A stretch of 64,000 nt of DNA from Blasia pusilla. Taxonomy: Eukaryota > Marchantiophyta > Marchantiopsida > Blasiales. The stretch is from NCBI GenBank assembly GCA_050084515.1, contig CM114273.1, positions 7,688,001 through 7,752,000 on the forward strand, in the 5' to 3' direction. Shown here one piece after another: positions 38,350 to 50,858 of the stretch; positions within the stretch are counted from its first letter, which is position 1; every line of letters starts with the position of its first letter. A program made the translations under genes and the position numbers. The notes under the pieces were generated by a model that saw only the letters and a program-made list of their open reading frames with translations, searched no databases and was not told the DNA's origin.

Positions 38350-39489
38350 TAAAATGCATGCGAGTAAGGAAAAAGGTCCACATAGATTGTGGCAAATGGA
38401 GTAGGTACTTGAAGGCCAAGGATTGGGCCTCCGGCGAGGAAGGCCTCCGGCGACCCGCGAGCTCCGGCGACGCGGACATGCTCCCCCATGAGCGGTCCTG
38501 ATTGGCTCGTCGCTCCGGTTGAGTCGAGTCGGAGAGAAGGCAGTCGGACTGAATTGTCGCTGGCGGTGCAGGCGGAGACGTCGAGAGAGTGGGCAGCAGA
38601 GAGCGCGCGACTTTCGCGTTTAGATGCCGTTGCTCGCAAGGTGCGGCGAGATTCGGGAGCGCGGTCCGGTTTTCTTGTGGCTCTGCCTACATATGCGAAT
38701 TTCGGGTTGATATGCTGCGCGGGGCTCATGAGAATTTCGGGCTGGACGTCCGGGGCGAGTTCGTAGGTGACGTGAGCGGAGTTTGAATTGTTCGGGAGGA
38801 GTTGTAGTGGTGAGTCTGAGCAGAATTGGTCGCTGCTCGAGTGGTGCAACAGAGCTGCCTATGGTTTGATTTCGTGCTCAATATCTGCCGATGTACATCT
38901 CCCTCCCTCGGTGATCGGCCCCGTATGTGTGGCGCTTTTCCATATCGAAATGTTGGAGTTGAAGGAGTTGTTGGCGAGAGATAAACTGATGGAAGTGCAG
39001 TCCGTGGAGATAGAAGGTCGGGGACTTGATTCGGTACTTTCACGGCTGCAATCTGTGCGGAAGTTTTCCTACACTACTCTCGATCTGCCTTCCATGGAGG
39101 AAGCGACACTCGATAGCTAGTGCACGGATACGCTGCTCCGAATTTGCGTGCTATGGCGGAAGTGCGCGGGACAGAGTAGATGCGGGGACTACGAGCGCAA
39201 ATTTTGATTACGCACGATTCACTTCAGATCTGTAGATCCAGAGCAACAGCCAAGTTGGCCAATCGATACAACTGCGCGGAGCTTTCCGAGCAATTTTTAT
39301 ATTCGCGCATGCTTCAGTGAAAATCATGTCCTGACACTTAACCTTGCTGCTCTGTTCAATCGTATGCTCAGTCACGATGCACATGAAGCGCATCTTTGCA
39401 GCAGTTTTCCGAGTCCGTCTTGTTGTCGTCTGAAGTGGCGCACGTTTCTATTTCTCTCGTCTGGGAATCGGATCACAGATTTTCTCCCG
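38350..39489 (+). promoter_or_regulatory. GC-rich region upstream of the BODYGUARD-like gene
   Basis: The composition switches from AT-rich to GC-rich at about 38.38 kb and stays so up to the proposed start codon. Open frames cover both strands (167 codons minus at 38,346-38,849; 92 and 110 codons plus at 38,488-38,766 and 38,788-39,120) with no recognised motif. It probably holds promoter and 5' untranslated sequence of the hydrolase, possibly with an untranslated exon. Upstream in-frame codons extend the coding frame to 39,364, so the ATG at 39,364 is an alternative start. Confidence 0.4.
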
Positions 39490-41922
39490 ATGGAGTCGCC
39501 GCCATGTGTATCAGATTCGCGTGGAATAGCATATTATTTAATTGAAGGGATCAGTTTCTTTGTGTTCGCTATCCTCGACATTTTAGATCAGATGCTGTGC
39601 CCCGTCTTCGCACTTATCGATTCCCTTTTCGACGCCAAATCGACGTCTTGCTACTGCCATCGAACTCCATCACGGTCGTCTGAGATGCCCCGGAGCTTTG
39701 ACAAAAACCTGAGTGGAAAGACCGGCAGCGTTTTGGAAAACCTGAACATTTCATCTGCCACGGTCTATGCTGATCACAGGAGAACCAGAAAAAGTAGCGT
39801 GCAGCTGCGTCACCTGCTCAGGAGCCTAAGCAGACAGACTGCGGATATTATGACTACGTCCAACGCTTGCGGTGCCGATACACAGGTCAGCGAATCCGAA
39901 AGTCCTGCAGCTCGCGCAGGAGAAGGTATTGAGCACAGCCAATGCGAGAAGATGTTCAAAGTTATAAACATTTCGTGCAAGCCACAGGAAGCAGGTCAGC
40001 ATTGGAGACGGGCGTCAGCTCGAGGCAGGTCAGATACGAGTCACGCGGTTAAACGAGTGGCTCGCTGGTCGGATTGTGGATGCAATGGATGCACATCGTG
40101 GCAAGTGAATGATCAACTTTTGCATGTGCACATAGATGATAAAGGTTTGTCTCCACTTCTGTTTTTGTCGATATTTTAACAACAAATGTACCGGGGAATA
40201 CAGCGTCAATTTTCTCAATTGCAGCACTCAAAGGACTGAATTCTGCAGATTTCGTGGCGTCTGTTGGAATCGAGAGCCAAGTCAAGAAGGCAGAGAATAA
40301 TATCATTTTCCTCCATGGATTTCTGGCATCATCATCCTTTTGGGCCGACACCGTCATGCCTGCTCTTCCAGAATGCGTAAGATCAAGTCATCGTCTTTTC
40401 GCCGCTGATATCCTTGGGTTTGGCCGAAGTCCAAAGCCCTCCGACAGTTTGTACACTATCCCGGACCATGTGAACATGATAAGCCGATCTCTACTCGAGC
40501 CTTATGGCGTACAGAAATTTCACATTGTGGCCCACTCTATGGGCTGCACCATCGCTCTCGCATTGGCCGCCCAATTTCCAGCCGCATTGAAATCCATCAC
40601 GCTCATAGCGCCGGTAGGGTCGAACCCTCGGATTTGCGCTTGAAGACTGTGAAAACAACTTCTTCTTTTTTGTTTAGATATCAAGGCACGAGAGAGTTGC
40701 ACGAGTTGAGAGTTCAAATCTTGCACGAGAGTCTTGCACCTTCGCTACTCGTTCGTCCGATGTCAAGAGAGGGTTTTAAGTTTCTCTTTCAAAACGCTAC
40801 GCCTGTACCTTAGAATTTGTATTTGTTTCAATCTGTACTCATATGTTCACTCTTCTGCGGTCTAGCCCTACTTCCCCGAGGAACCAGGTGCCCCCGAGGA
40901 TGAACTACACGTTATGCACCAAATGGCGCCGAGGAAGGTCTGGCCGTTGCTGAAGTTTGGCTCGGCCGTGATGTCTTGGTACGAACACATCGGTCGAGTG
41001 GTATGTTTCTTCCTCTGCAGGAACCATCGAATCTGGGATCCATTGCTGCGCTGTATCCACTCGAAGACTCCAGGTCAACTGCAAAGGTGGGGAAAGCCCT
41101 TTTCAGCAGCGGGTTCTAGGAGGGTTCACATTTCCACACGTTCCAGTTGGATATTGTAGGTAGACTACTACTAACGACAGTGGGTATCAAATTGAAGAGT
41201 TCCTGAACGATTAACATGGTAGCGGACGTTGGAGGTAAACTTATTCGGAGGTACAAACTGGAATCCGATCAGTTTATGGAACTTTTAGAAGCGAGATGAG
41301 AGCGAGAAACTGATCCTTCACGACTCTACGTTGCATGCGATGCAGGGTACCCTGGAGATGTGTGCAGGGCATAATGCAACATACGCACCACTCGGCCTGG
41401 CACATCTTTCACAATACGATATGCAGTGGTGTTCGCGCCGCGGACGGCTGCTTTAAGGTGCAAAGTCCGTACATCCTTCAGCTCGGTTGTCATGTTGTAA
41501 CTCCCACCTGACGAACCAGAGCATAGCATGAATCATTGCGTTTCGGAATCAAGAACACGAAATTGGGTTTCGATTCCTCTCAGATCGCCTCATGTAGGAA
41601 CGAATCAGACGAGAAGACCTTACTGCGGGGAATATCAATTGTCCGGTCAACTCAGGCAGCAGGTGGCGGTTAATGTTCTAACTGCATATTAACCAATCAT
41701 ACCATGTACTGTTTTGTGAAGGTTCTGATGGAGGCTGGCCATCGTGTGCGTGTGATCCATGGAATTTGCGATTCGATTATTCCTTTTGAAGGAAGTGTTA
41801 CTCTTAGTCAACGCTATCCCAACGTGCATTTGACTCCAGTGGCAGACGCCGACCATGCCGACGTTGTTTTTGGTCGCGAAAAAGAGTTGGCCGACGAACT
41901 CACCCGAGAATTTACTTTCTAG
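39490..41922 (+). CDS. BDG: BODYGUARD-like alpha/beta hydrolase
   Basis: Five exons with matching phases (39490-40144, 40225-40613, 40866-41086, 41346-41457, 41722-41922) give about 525 residues. The joint of exons 3 and 4 is the least certain. The N-terminus holds a hydrophobic segment (YLIEGISFFVFAILDIL) that may be a signal anchor, then a Cys-rich stretch and RWSDCGCNGCTSW as in plant BODYGUARD. The hydrolase core has LHGF (oxyanion, about 248-251), the nucleophile Ser323 in VAHSMGC, Asp476 in HGICDSIIP and His504 in DADHADVV, so the triad is complete. HTHHSAWHIFHN is a BODYGUARD hallmark. Arabidopsis BDG proteins are epidermal, secreted, and needed for a normal cuticle; their substrate is not settled. 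The gene converges on the ZMYND10-like gene about 800 bases downstream. Confidence 0.9.
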
Positions 41923-42721
41923 ATCTTACCGACTGTAAGATCTTGAGTTTGTGAACAACCCTCGTCTAGGAATCGCAGCTCCCAAGGTGAGAGCTGTCTT
42001 CGTTGCAGCCAAACTACATGATTGTAACAATGTCCACGAAAGTATACTGATGACGAAATGACAATTACAAATTTATGTCTAGTTCCTTAGGTTGGACCTG
42101 CCTTCAATTCACTCACACGTCAATTTTTGTGGCGTTGATGAAGAAGCCCCCCGAATACACGACAGATCATGGGCCGAATGTGCGACTCATCTCAGGCAGA
42201 TAACTCATCCTTAAGACGTCATTTCATGAGGTGGAATGCAAATATCGCATGTGGTCCTGAAAGAGGCTCCTCCTCTGGGGCGGAGTTCCGTGATTTCAAA
42301 CGATCTTGATAAGTTATGTGGAATTCTTTCTCAGGATTTTTTAAATATGGAAATCTAATTTCGGCCCAAATTTTGGGATTTGAGATTATTCACTTCAGAA
42401 TTAAACCAGTTACATTCTATCCAAATTCTCTAAGACCAGAATTGACTTGGAATAGACTCTCACCATTTAATCGGTGTCTACGAACGACTTCTCAGGAGGT
42501 TGTTCTGAAGTGACTGGCTACTGTTGCCAACCAGATGAGCCTCTGCTGCTGTCAAATGCATGGATGCAACTACCATAGCGTCATGATTCTTGATTTCTAG
42601 TATATCTAGCGAACGATATCTAGACCCACCACTTTTAGGACACAAGTTATGGTCAGTTTAGTTGAGGTACACCCGCAATATACAAGTGTACGCTGCAGGA
42701 CTCACCTTGCAAAGATTCGCG
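41923..42721. other. Spacer between two convergent genes
   Basis: About 800 bases separate the stop codons of the BODYGUARD-like gene (plus) and the ZMYND10-like gene (minus). Both 3' untranslated regions must lie here. I see no further gene; a 65-codon plus frame at 42,316-42,513 is unremarkable. Confidence 0.6.
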
Positions 42722-45700
42722 TCATACGTCGGAGGTCGACAGGTTAGTGTTCATGAGCTCTTCCAGGGTCTGGGGATTGCGTGACAACAGGTCGCAGGCT
42801 TTCTTGTGATTTTGCCATACCTTCACTTGGCACGTCTTACCACAATACCTGGCCCAAGAATATTTAGAAATTAACGACGGGATAAGCAGATATTGTAGTG
42901 ATCTGTAACTTGTCATAATGATCACTCATCAACTTATGGAGAACGACGGTACGGATGAATTAAGTATGACAAACCATTCGGTTTTGCAACGCGAGCATCG
43001 TTGGACAGCAGGAGCACCACAAGCAGCGCACGTCGGTGGTTCCATTAAATTCTGTTGCAAGGAAGAATCAGTTAAATTTCTAGACTGGAATCGAGTAGAA
43101 TAGGAAATGGATAAACGTACTAATAGCAAGTTGCCCTTCTCATCGACATATTGACTCAACATCTAATCAGGCTCTCGAAAGTTCAGCGTGATGCTCTAAC
43201 AGTGTGCTCCTTTGTCAGCAGACCGTACGTACTCATAAATTCATGCCTTTAAGGCCTCGCAACGATTGATTACGGAAAGAACCTACTCATATCGTAATGT
43301 ATTGCGACCAATGGACAACTTGTAGCCCCCGAGCCCTGGTCCGAAGGTGCTGCTGCTAGCTTCGCATGGCGGAGGCGTAAGAAGGGAGGAAGAACGAGAT
43401 TAATTCGAACAGTTTTAGCCCTTACCAAAGAGCAAAGAGGGTGAGACACGTACAGTAGACGGGGTACTTGGAGCAGCAAGCAGAAGAAGGAGATCGTGAC
43501 AATGTTAGTGCGGGAGAGACTACTCCTTGAGGAGATTAGATCTTGCAAGAGTAAGAAACTGGCAGTATTGGAAACCCGCGATTTCCCGGGGAGCAAACAA
43601 CTAACACAAGAACTTGAAACCGTAGTTACTTGGACCTGATTTGTAAGACACGACGGAGCTCGTTGTCAAGGGAGTAAGACCGGCAGACGTACCCCGAAAT
43701 CGAACATGCGCATCATGTCAATCGCACGTTCTTGAATCGTAGGATCAGATGGGCCGTCGCTGGCCAATATTGTCAATAGCTGGCGCTGCGCCAAGTCCTC
43801 TGAAACAATCTCAAAACTGTGTTAAAGATCCAGTAAAACTGGTGCCCATGATAGCATGAAGTTGACAGCAAGCTACATACCGCTCTCAACTTTATAGCGA
43901 CACGGGCGTTGTTATGTATGCGAGTATACTCCTCTTCAAACATGGCTGAATTCTGTGGCTGATTGTCGATTTCATGGACAAGACAAAGATCGATACATGC
44001 GGCTGAGTTTTGGATGCAAACTTACCCCAATCATTCCGACGGAGTAATGATTCTCTGAGCTCTGGTACCTGTCCAACAAAAGGTTATCTAATTGTTTATA
44101 GGACTTGAGTTTGGAATTTCATTTCTCTGTGCATGTATTAAGCGCTAGAAACCTTTCGAACACCGTGTTTTACGCTTTATCAAGCATAAGGCACCTACTT
44201 GCTCGAGGATCAGGTAGCCTTCTTTCCTGTCTCCTTGATTGGGCATGATCTTCATTTGAAGCTCCTCTAAAACCTGGGACAGACGACAGTGATCGAGTTT
44301 CAGCGTCTGTGCATTCTCTGTAATAACCTGTGTCAGGGTGAGAGAACCCTTACCCCAGTTGGAATCGGAGATTGTGTGGTCATATTCATTCTCCACAAAT
44401 GCTTTTATCTTACTTCAATGTGTTCAATGAATCATTGCTGGCGCTCTTAATTGATACGAAATGTGTTAAGGTTTATGGGCGAAACTATACCCAGCGGAGA
44501 TCTTTCAAGACAGGCAACTGGTCGAGGAGTAGGTCGTTAACGTATTTATGAAGCTGCACAAATTCCAATATTTGACTCCCTCAGATAAGGGAATATTTGA
44601 CGAGTTAGTGAATTTTGTCTACCGCCGGTAGAGGGGATCGACATTAAAGGTGCTTATTTCCTTGTGGCCTGCGAAGCTGGATATGCGCATGAAACTGTCC
44701 GTCTACTTGGGCTGGCTCACTCTTTTATTGCTTGATAAAGGAACTTTTTTCCCATCTCCTCCCAATTGTACATGTAGGAACTGGGAATGTGCTAGATCAC
44801 CGTACTCATTTCGACGCTTGCAGAAGACCGTAGGAAAATGTAGGTCGTGTTAAGCCACTGTTTAATAATCGTAGTGAGATTATGTAATTTGCTAGCAAAT
44901 TCTGCTGTGGCACGGATTGGCTGAATCCCGCATAGTTATGATTGGACGGTGTCGAGGAAGGGTATGGATCTCCTAATGCAGAGAAGGAAATGGGGTTCTT
45001 GGAGGACAGGAAGAGCCAAACCTTGAGAATCTGATTTCGTCGATAGTCATTGTAGACATACTTCGCCCTACATTTGGGATCGACAAGAAGGTTGTTTATT
45101 GCCAGCCAAACCTATAGACGGGAAACACAGAAAATAACATGGCCTCTCCACATGGTTACAAACGGAAATTCAAGGACCTCATACTTTAAGTACAAGGACA
45201 ATACATCACAATAGAATCTCGGATACTAAGCTACTTCGAAATGCCATGACAAAAATTACCTTTTCACTTGAAAGCAACCAACTTTGATTACCTGGACATC
45301 GGGCTCTACTAACTTGAATCTGTCAGCTGGTGGAACTTCAGTCCATTTCCCCTTATTATACTTTTCAACCTGTAACAAGTGCACAAATAGGAGTTATGAT
45401 GGAAAACTCTCTCCCGGGAAACGTTTAGTTTTCAAACGAGAATGTCTACACAAACAGGGGAAGACAGACTCTGCGAAGTTGGATAACTATGTCAATCTAT
45501 CAAAGTATGAAGTAAAAGGAAGAATATAAGGCGTAATTAAATCGCAATTTCTTCAATAATCTCACAGCCCCATACCTGTGCCTATTTGGCAGGTACTAGT
45601 GACTAGTGGATGTCAGTAGAGACTACATATACAGAAGTGCCTGCCAATACCTGATGACCATGGGCCCTGGTTGAACTGTACCAGTGATTAAGACAGGTGC

Positions 45701-48700
45701 ACGATGGAGGAAGTACAAAAGTGAGTAGGGACACTCTCCTCTTACTTGTGAGCTGGAGCGTACCAAACGTGTCGAACAGAGTTTCCAGGTTTCAGCCAAC
45801 ATCTTCCATACACAATCAATCCTAATAGATATTGTCCCCCGAAGACAAATTATCAAGCAGTGGAGAAGCTTTAGGAATTGAGAAGTCGCTAGGGTGCTCG
45901 TTGTGGCCTTGCGGCCAAGGATCTCGTGCCCGGGTACCTTATAATAGAATACTCTAAACAGTGACCAGCTACCCACCATTACATTGTACTGTCCACGTTT
46001 CAACGTACAATCTCTTCACAACGCACTAGATTTTACCTGACTTAGAGCCCTCTAAACCATCACTAAATCCTTGCAGAAGCTTTGGGCTTTACTTCTGGGC
46101 TACTGAACTCGGAGACATTACTCATAAAGTAGTGCCTACCCAGACCTTGTGGCTATAGATCTGGAAACAGGTTGGGACAGAACTAGGAAATGGGATGGAC
46201 GCATGAAGAAGGAATTAATTACTGAAGGAGGGGGAATCTTTGAGTGCCTATCGAAGACTACTAAATATTTAGTGCCTTCCGTAGAGCGGTAACCTAAATA
46301 TTCATACCATAGAGAATGTGACTGCGGAGCTTAAAAGTTCTCCGCTAAGGGAAGCTCTTCACAACTTAATCGACCGACACCATAAGTAACTATCGAGCAG
46401 CAGTTTTGGGAGTGAGTCTGAGGTAGTTAACTTGTTGAACTCTCTGGTCGCACCTACTCAGGAATTTCACAGTAGAGAGTTTCCTTCCGTGCTCTTAATT
46501 TTTTGAACATGATCGGTAGGAAATTCAACCCTCATCCTGAACTTGGAGAGAGAAAGAGGTGACGATTTCTGTGGATATGGATTGTATAAACTCAGCCCAT
46601 AGTTGATCATACCCATGTTTTTTCCGCATAATTTCGTTTCCTCTGCCAAGGAGCACATTCCACCAGTGGAATCAAAGCCATCACAACGTCGTGGCAATCC
46701 AGAAAGCGAGCCTGCATTTGTAGGGTTCCCATGTTAGATACATAAAACTATTGAGATCGAAGGAAATTGATCGCATGATTCATGTCACTAGTATGGACCC
46801 GTAAAGGATCGTGCTCAGGTCACTTAGCTTACCAATCTCTCTGTATGACTCCAAGTAACGCAATAAAATTCTTTTTGAGGGAGTAGTGACAGCTAAAAAA
46901 CTGCATCCTCCAATTAGTAGATAGATAGATATCGGTAGACTACCTATGACATCACTCCAAATAGAAACCTAAATCATTAGCACGAAAAGGGTGGGAACGA
47001 CTAGGATGAATGAGGTTAAGCAGTTTTCTTTGTTGAAAAGGGCCCATAGTAGACGTTCAGCCCCATAAAACCCGTGGGGATAGATGGCACTGAGACATGT
47101 TTAAAGCCCTTGATTAGACTTTAAAGGACGTCTTACCATAACACAAGGAGGAAGCTCACCGATGTAGTCGGTAAAGTATCTGTGCAACCCACGCACATGG
47201 CAACCCCCAAAGTATCAGTACGGGCACAATGCTTATGTGAGCTTTTCATTTCTTTTTTCTCATCACGTCAATTTCAGTTTTGAACCTAGTGATTAAATAA
47301 ATGCTAGTGTACAACCCGTGCTATGCACGGGAGTGAAAAGATTAATCATGCCGCACAAATTCTGCCTTTTCTTGCTACCCGGTTCCCACACAAATGTTTG
47401 CAAATCAAGGAATAATATGGATGTCTGGCCACCAAAGTAGACTAGCAAGTGTTACGAACTACGAGCGGGTTATTCATCACCACCTCAGCGCACTAAGAGC
47501 ACACACACCTACACCAAATCGATTTCGGGCAACCTGCATACATCCTCCACAGAAGATAAATAGTCACGTGACCGAATCCAAATCCACGCGTGAAGTGATT
47601 CCTTACAACAATAGCCCTCAATTGTTGGTGTACTGCAACTAGTGAGAGGCTGGTTAGACTAGCTTGACTAACTCGTTCCAGTACAGAGCACTCCGGCTCA
47701 CAGGGATAAAGGATAGCTTTAGTTCAAGTTAGAAGCGCAACCAGAGGCTGACCTTGAAACCAACATTAATGAACAGTACGAACGCTGAGAGGTTGGTTAC
47801 CTTCTCTTGAACCTCTTCGGAGGGCTTCATGTTAATTAGTTCTCTGGCCGTCCTTTCTGCATTGCAATCATTAAGATTCAGGAGTCGCTCAAAAGGTAGA
47901 TATCTGCACTTCAAGAAACTAAATATGACTTGGATGTAGCGTTCATAAGATGCTATTTTAGTTCTAAGCGTCTTAAACGTGAAATTTTAGTGTGGTCTCA
48001 GCTTGTAAATACCTTTGCAAGTAACATCCTCCCAAGCTCGTGTGTTTAGGTATACCATTTTCCGGTAAGTATAATCAGCCAGCTGAAATGCAAAACGGTA
48101 AGCTCAGCCTGAATATTGAAAACTAGTACGTCGTTGGAAGGAACTAAAAGTAACGAAAACTCCCGGAAGTTCCAGAACAATAGCGTAAAGAAGAACAAGA
48201 GTTTCACAGGAATTGCCTGTGATCAGAAGAAAAGTGATTTTTAAATCAGTTCTCGATAATCTTTTCAAAATCAAACGGTTCATCTTGCTACTTTAGTCTG
48301 TCCAGTATCCTCAGCGTTCGAGTAAATAATCATGATTGGGTATCCGGGACATTTTGGCTGTGGAGCTCTAATTCGGAACCTACTCATAGCACACTGCTCT
48401 GAGATGTCTTAGCTTTAACATGAGAGTATCTTACCTCGAGAAGAGCATCAGGTCCCAAAGCTTCACAAGCTTCAGAGTGAAACAATATCACCTACAAGAA
48501 GCAAGATCTAGTGTAGAAGCATTAACCAATGCTCGCAAACAAGCACGATAAGATAAGAGGTACTCAAAGCAAACTGGTCGTTTCTGGATCCGACTCGCTA
48601 GCCTATTTGGGGTCTTACATGAGTTCTGTGTTTAACAATGATAGCATCCTTGAATGGATTCAATAGGAGCTCAGCCACAGTTGTATTCTTGGGATCCAAG

Positions 48701-50858
48701 AATCTATGGGGATATAACAACCATCTGTCTCAAAATTATGTGCACATGGATATAGACATGGGAGCTAGGACCGAATTTCAAGCCAAAAGCTTGCAACTTG
48801 TTCTGCTCCTATCACAAAGGACTAGACGTGGAGAAAAGAAGAATTTGAGAATTTCAGCTCAAGCTTGATACTTAACTCTCAACTCTTGGTATGTGCCGAC
48901 ATAAACCATTTTCCTCTCGAATGGGACAATGATGCTTAAGTTCACTCTATTCACTCATGACCTTTCTCTTATTCAAGTGAGAATCAACCCGAATTAAGCG
49001 ATGTTAGCTGTAAGGCCAAAAAACAAGGCTACTGGATGCCAGAAGCTCGTCTTCTAGAAAACTTAAGAAAACCTCAATTGCACTCCTTTCCTCCTTATTA
49101 GCCATCACACTGCTGTCATCCTGGATTTGCATGACAGAATTGTTTTCACTTGGAAGCTCTGAATAGAAGATTTTCTGCCCACCTCAAGCAAGTTGATTAT
49201 CGTTGTTTCATGAAACAGGATGAGACCTAGAGTCATTGTGGAAGCCTCTGTAGCAAGGGATTGGAGTATGTGTGGGAAAACCCTCTCCATCCAGATCTGT
49301 CACGGAAATATCTAAATGATGATTGCATATAGTCATGATAATTAGGCGAAATGAACAAGTGAAACCTGGCAAGCCACCACGAGAGTAGTTTTCTATATGC
49401 AAATAAATTCTAGAGATGAAGGTTGGGTTTTCACTCAAGGAGACTAGAGCAGAAAGTGACCTAAACATTGCCAGGTTATTGGATGGTTATACCCGTTTTC
49501 GACACACGCTTATAAGAGTAACTTCAACCATAAGAAGTTAGGGAGAGTCTGACCTCAATAACGAGAAGCTCGTGAATCAGAACTTCCATCTTAGCGTGTG
49601 AAATAAGAGCCTGCTCTTAGATTTCAGAGACGAAAAACTATCCTCAGTTCAAAGCTGCTAGTCACTGACCTTCGTGCCAAGATCAAAGCCAAGACCCTTA
49701 TCTGAAAGATGCAAAGTGCTAAGAAGGTACGGTATCTCAACTTGGATCTCAAGGTACGTGATACGTGATCATTGTAGAAGTACTTTCATACAATTGAACA
49801 ACTGAAAAAAACTTTTAATTGCAGATTCTGACACGTGTGTAAAGAGAATCTACTTACTGCCATGACAAACTCATCACATTGAGCCATCGTGTTGTAGTGG
49901 GCCTGGAACCATTGCATCACGGATTCAAGAGTTTCAGGTAATGGAAACTTGGGGAACCTCATACGCGTGGAGACGTCCATAGCAAAAATCTACCAATTCC
50001 CGTTCGTGGCGTTGAAAGTTTATTCTTGCTGAAGCATTCAAGTATTGAGGAGGACCGGAGTGTATCCGCAACAAAAATACCTGAAGATTCAGCTTTTCCA
50101 GGTTCGCATGCTGTTTCATCCAGCCTACGCTGGCAACCTAGCCGAAAGATGAAATCGTATCACGTACAAGATTATGTCAGTTCTCGGTTTCCCGCTTGGG
50201 ACCAATTTAGTTCATATTTATGAAGACCTGGCATGAATCCGTTCTCAATTGTCCACATGTAATTTTCGTACATACCAACTTAACTGTCTCACTCCTAGTT
50301 TATCTTCTTAACACGGAAGCGGCTCTCGCGGCTGAGTTAGGGTACGTTGAAAAGTATGCTACTTGTTCTGGCACAGTTTCTATCAAGAAAATGGCATATT
50401 AGAATATCTAGAGCAGTGATTGAATAAAAAATGGTCACAGAATTCGTGCGTTCCTGTGGTTCTGGCCTATACAACAGCCTGTTCCATTAGATACAATTTA
50501 GTGCAGCCTATTCTGGAACGTGCTTCTTTGAAACCGATGAACTGGTAGGGTTTCATTGTCAATTGACAACATGAGATTTCAGAAGTAATCGAAAGGAAGT
50601 CCTATTTCGGTAGTCCGTAAAATTAGGGAGGATTTAGTGCGGCCTTCACTGGAGCGTGCTTCCTTGTAGCGCCTTAATTCAAACTGCTCAGAGTGTCACT
50701 AGATAATTCGAACTAGCGAATATCTCATTCAGAAATATTTGAAAGGAGGTCCATCTGGTCGCGAGCTCAGATTTGAGAAATACCTGGTCGAGGGGGAAGC
50801 AAGAAAGGTTCTCAACCAGACATTCCGCTTCCATGCTCGTTAGCAGGACCTGGATCAT
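42722..50858 (-). CDS. ZMYND10: ZMYND10-like dynein arm assembly factor
   Basis: Eighteen short exons were traced: 50858-50784, 50137-50081, 49902-49858, 49610-49554, 49296-49183, 48491-48435, 48082-48013, 47856-47801, 47179-47137, 46711-46613, 45369-45292, 45111-45022, 44553-44491, 44273-44199, 44068-44026, 43799-43693, 43051-42975 and 42848-42722. They follow ZMYND10 in order from MIQVLLTSMEAECLVENL through QHANLEKLNLQ, HETTIINLLE, VWLAINNLL and PELRESLLRR to a C-terminal MYND zinc finger (CAACG, CSRCKTEWYCGKTC, HKKAC; all eight ligands present). All phases agree except between 47,801 and 47,179, where one short exon (about 17 codons) was not found. With it the protein would be near 460 residues (human 440). 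ZMYND10 acts in the cytoplasm with other DNAAF proteins to preassemble axonemal dynein arms, so expression in developing sperm is expected. Confidence 0.9.
47304..47338 (-). repeat. Helitron 3' terminus inside a ZMYND10 intron
   Basis: On the minus strand a seven-base stem CCCGTGC ata GCACGGG is followed by TTGTACA and CTAG (47,304-47,307). The stem is the strongest of the family in this window. The terminus lies in the intron between the exons ending at 47,801 and starting at 47,179. The other end of the insertion was not found; CTAG also occurs near 47,639-47,642 but without a hairpin. Confidence 0.65.

Noticed and set aside
38346-38849. Minus-strand 167-codon frame upstream of the BODYGUARD-like gene
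   Set aside because: It overlaps equally open plus-strand frames in a GC-rich region, has no recognised domain, and occupies the expected promoter and leader of the hydrolase gene.
43121-43162. A 42-base exon candidate (reading LSQYVDEKGNLLL) just before the MYND exon of the ZMYND10-like gene
   Set aside because: Splice sites and phase are acceptable, but joining the exon ending at 43,693 directly to the one starting at 43,051 reproduces the family spacing before the MYND finger, so it was left out. It may be an alternative exon.
43875-43960. Exon candidate reading MFEEEYTRIHNNARVAIKLR in the ZMYND10-like gene
   Set aside because: Including it breaks the family alignment; the exon ending at 44,026 joins in phase to the one starting at 43,799 and gives the expected NDW-EDLAQRQL sequence.
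49678-49760. Exon candidate reading EIQVEIPYLLSTLHLSD between ZMYND10 exons 3 and 4
   Set aside because: Exons 49,902-49,858 and 49,610-49,554 join in phase and align residue for residue with the family without it.
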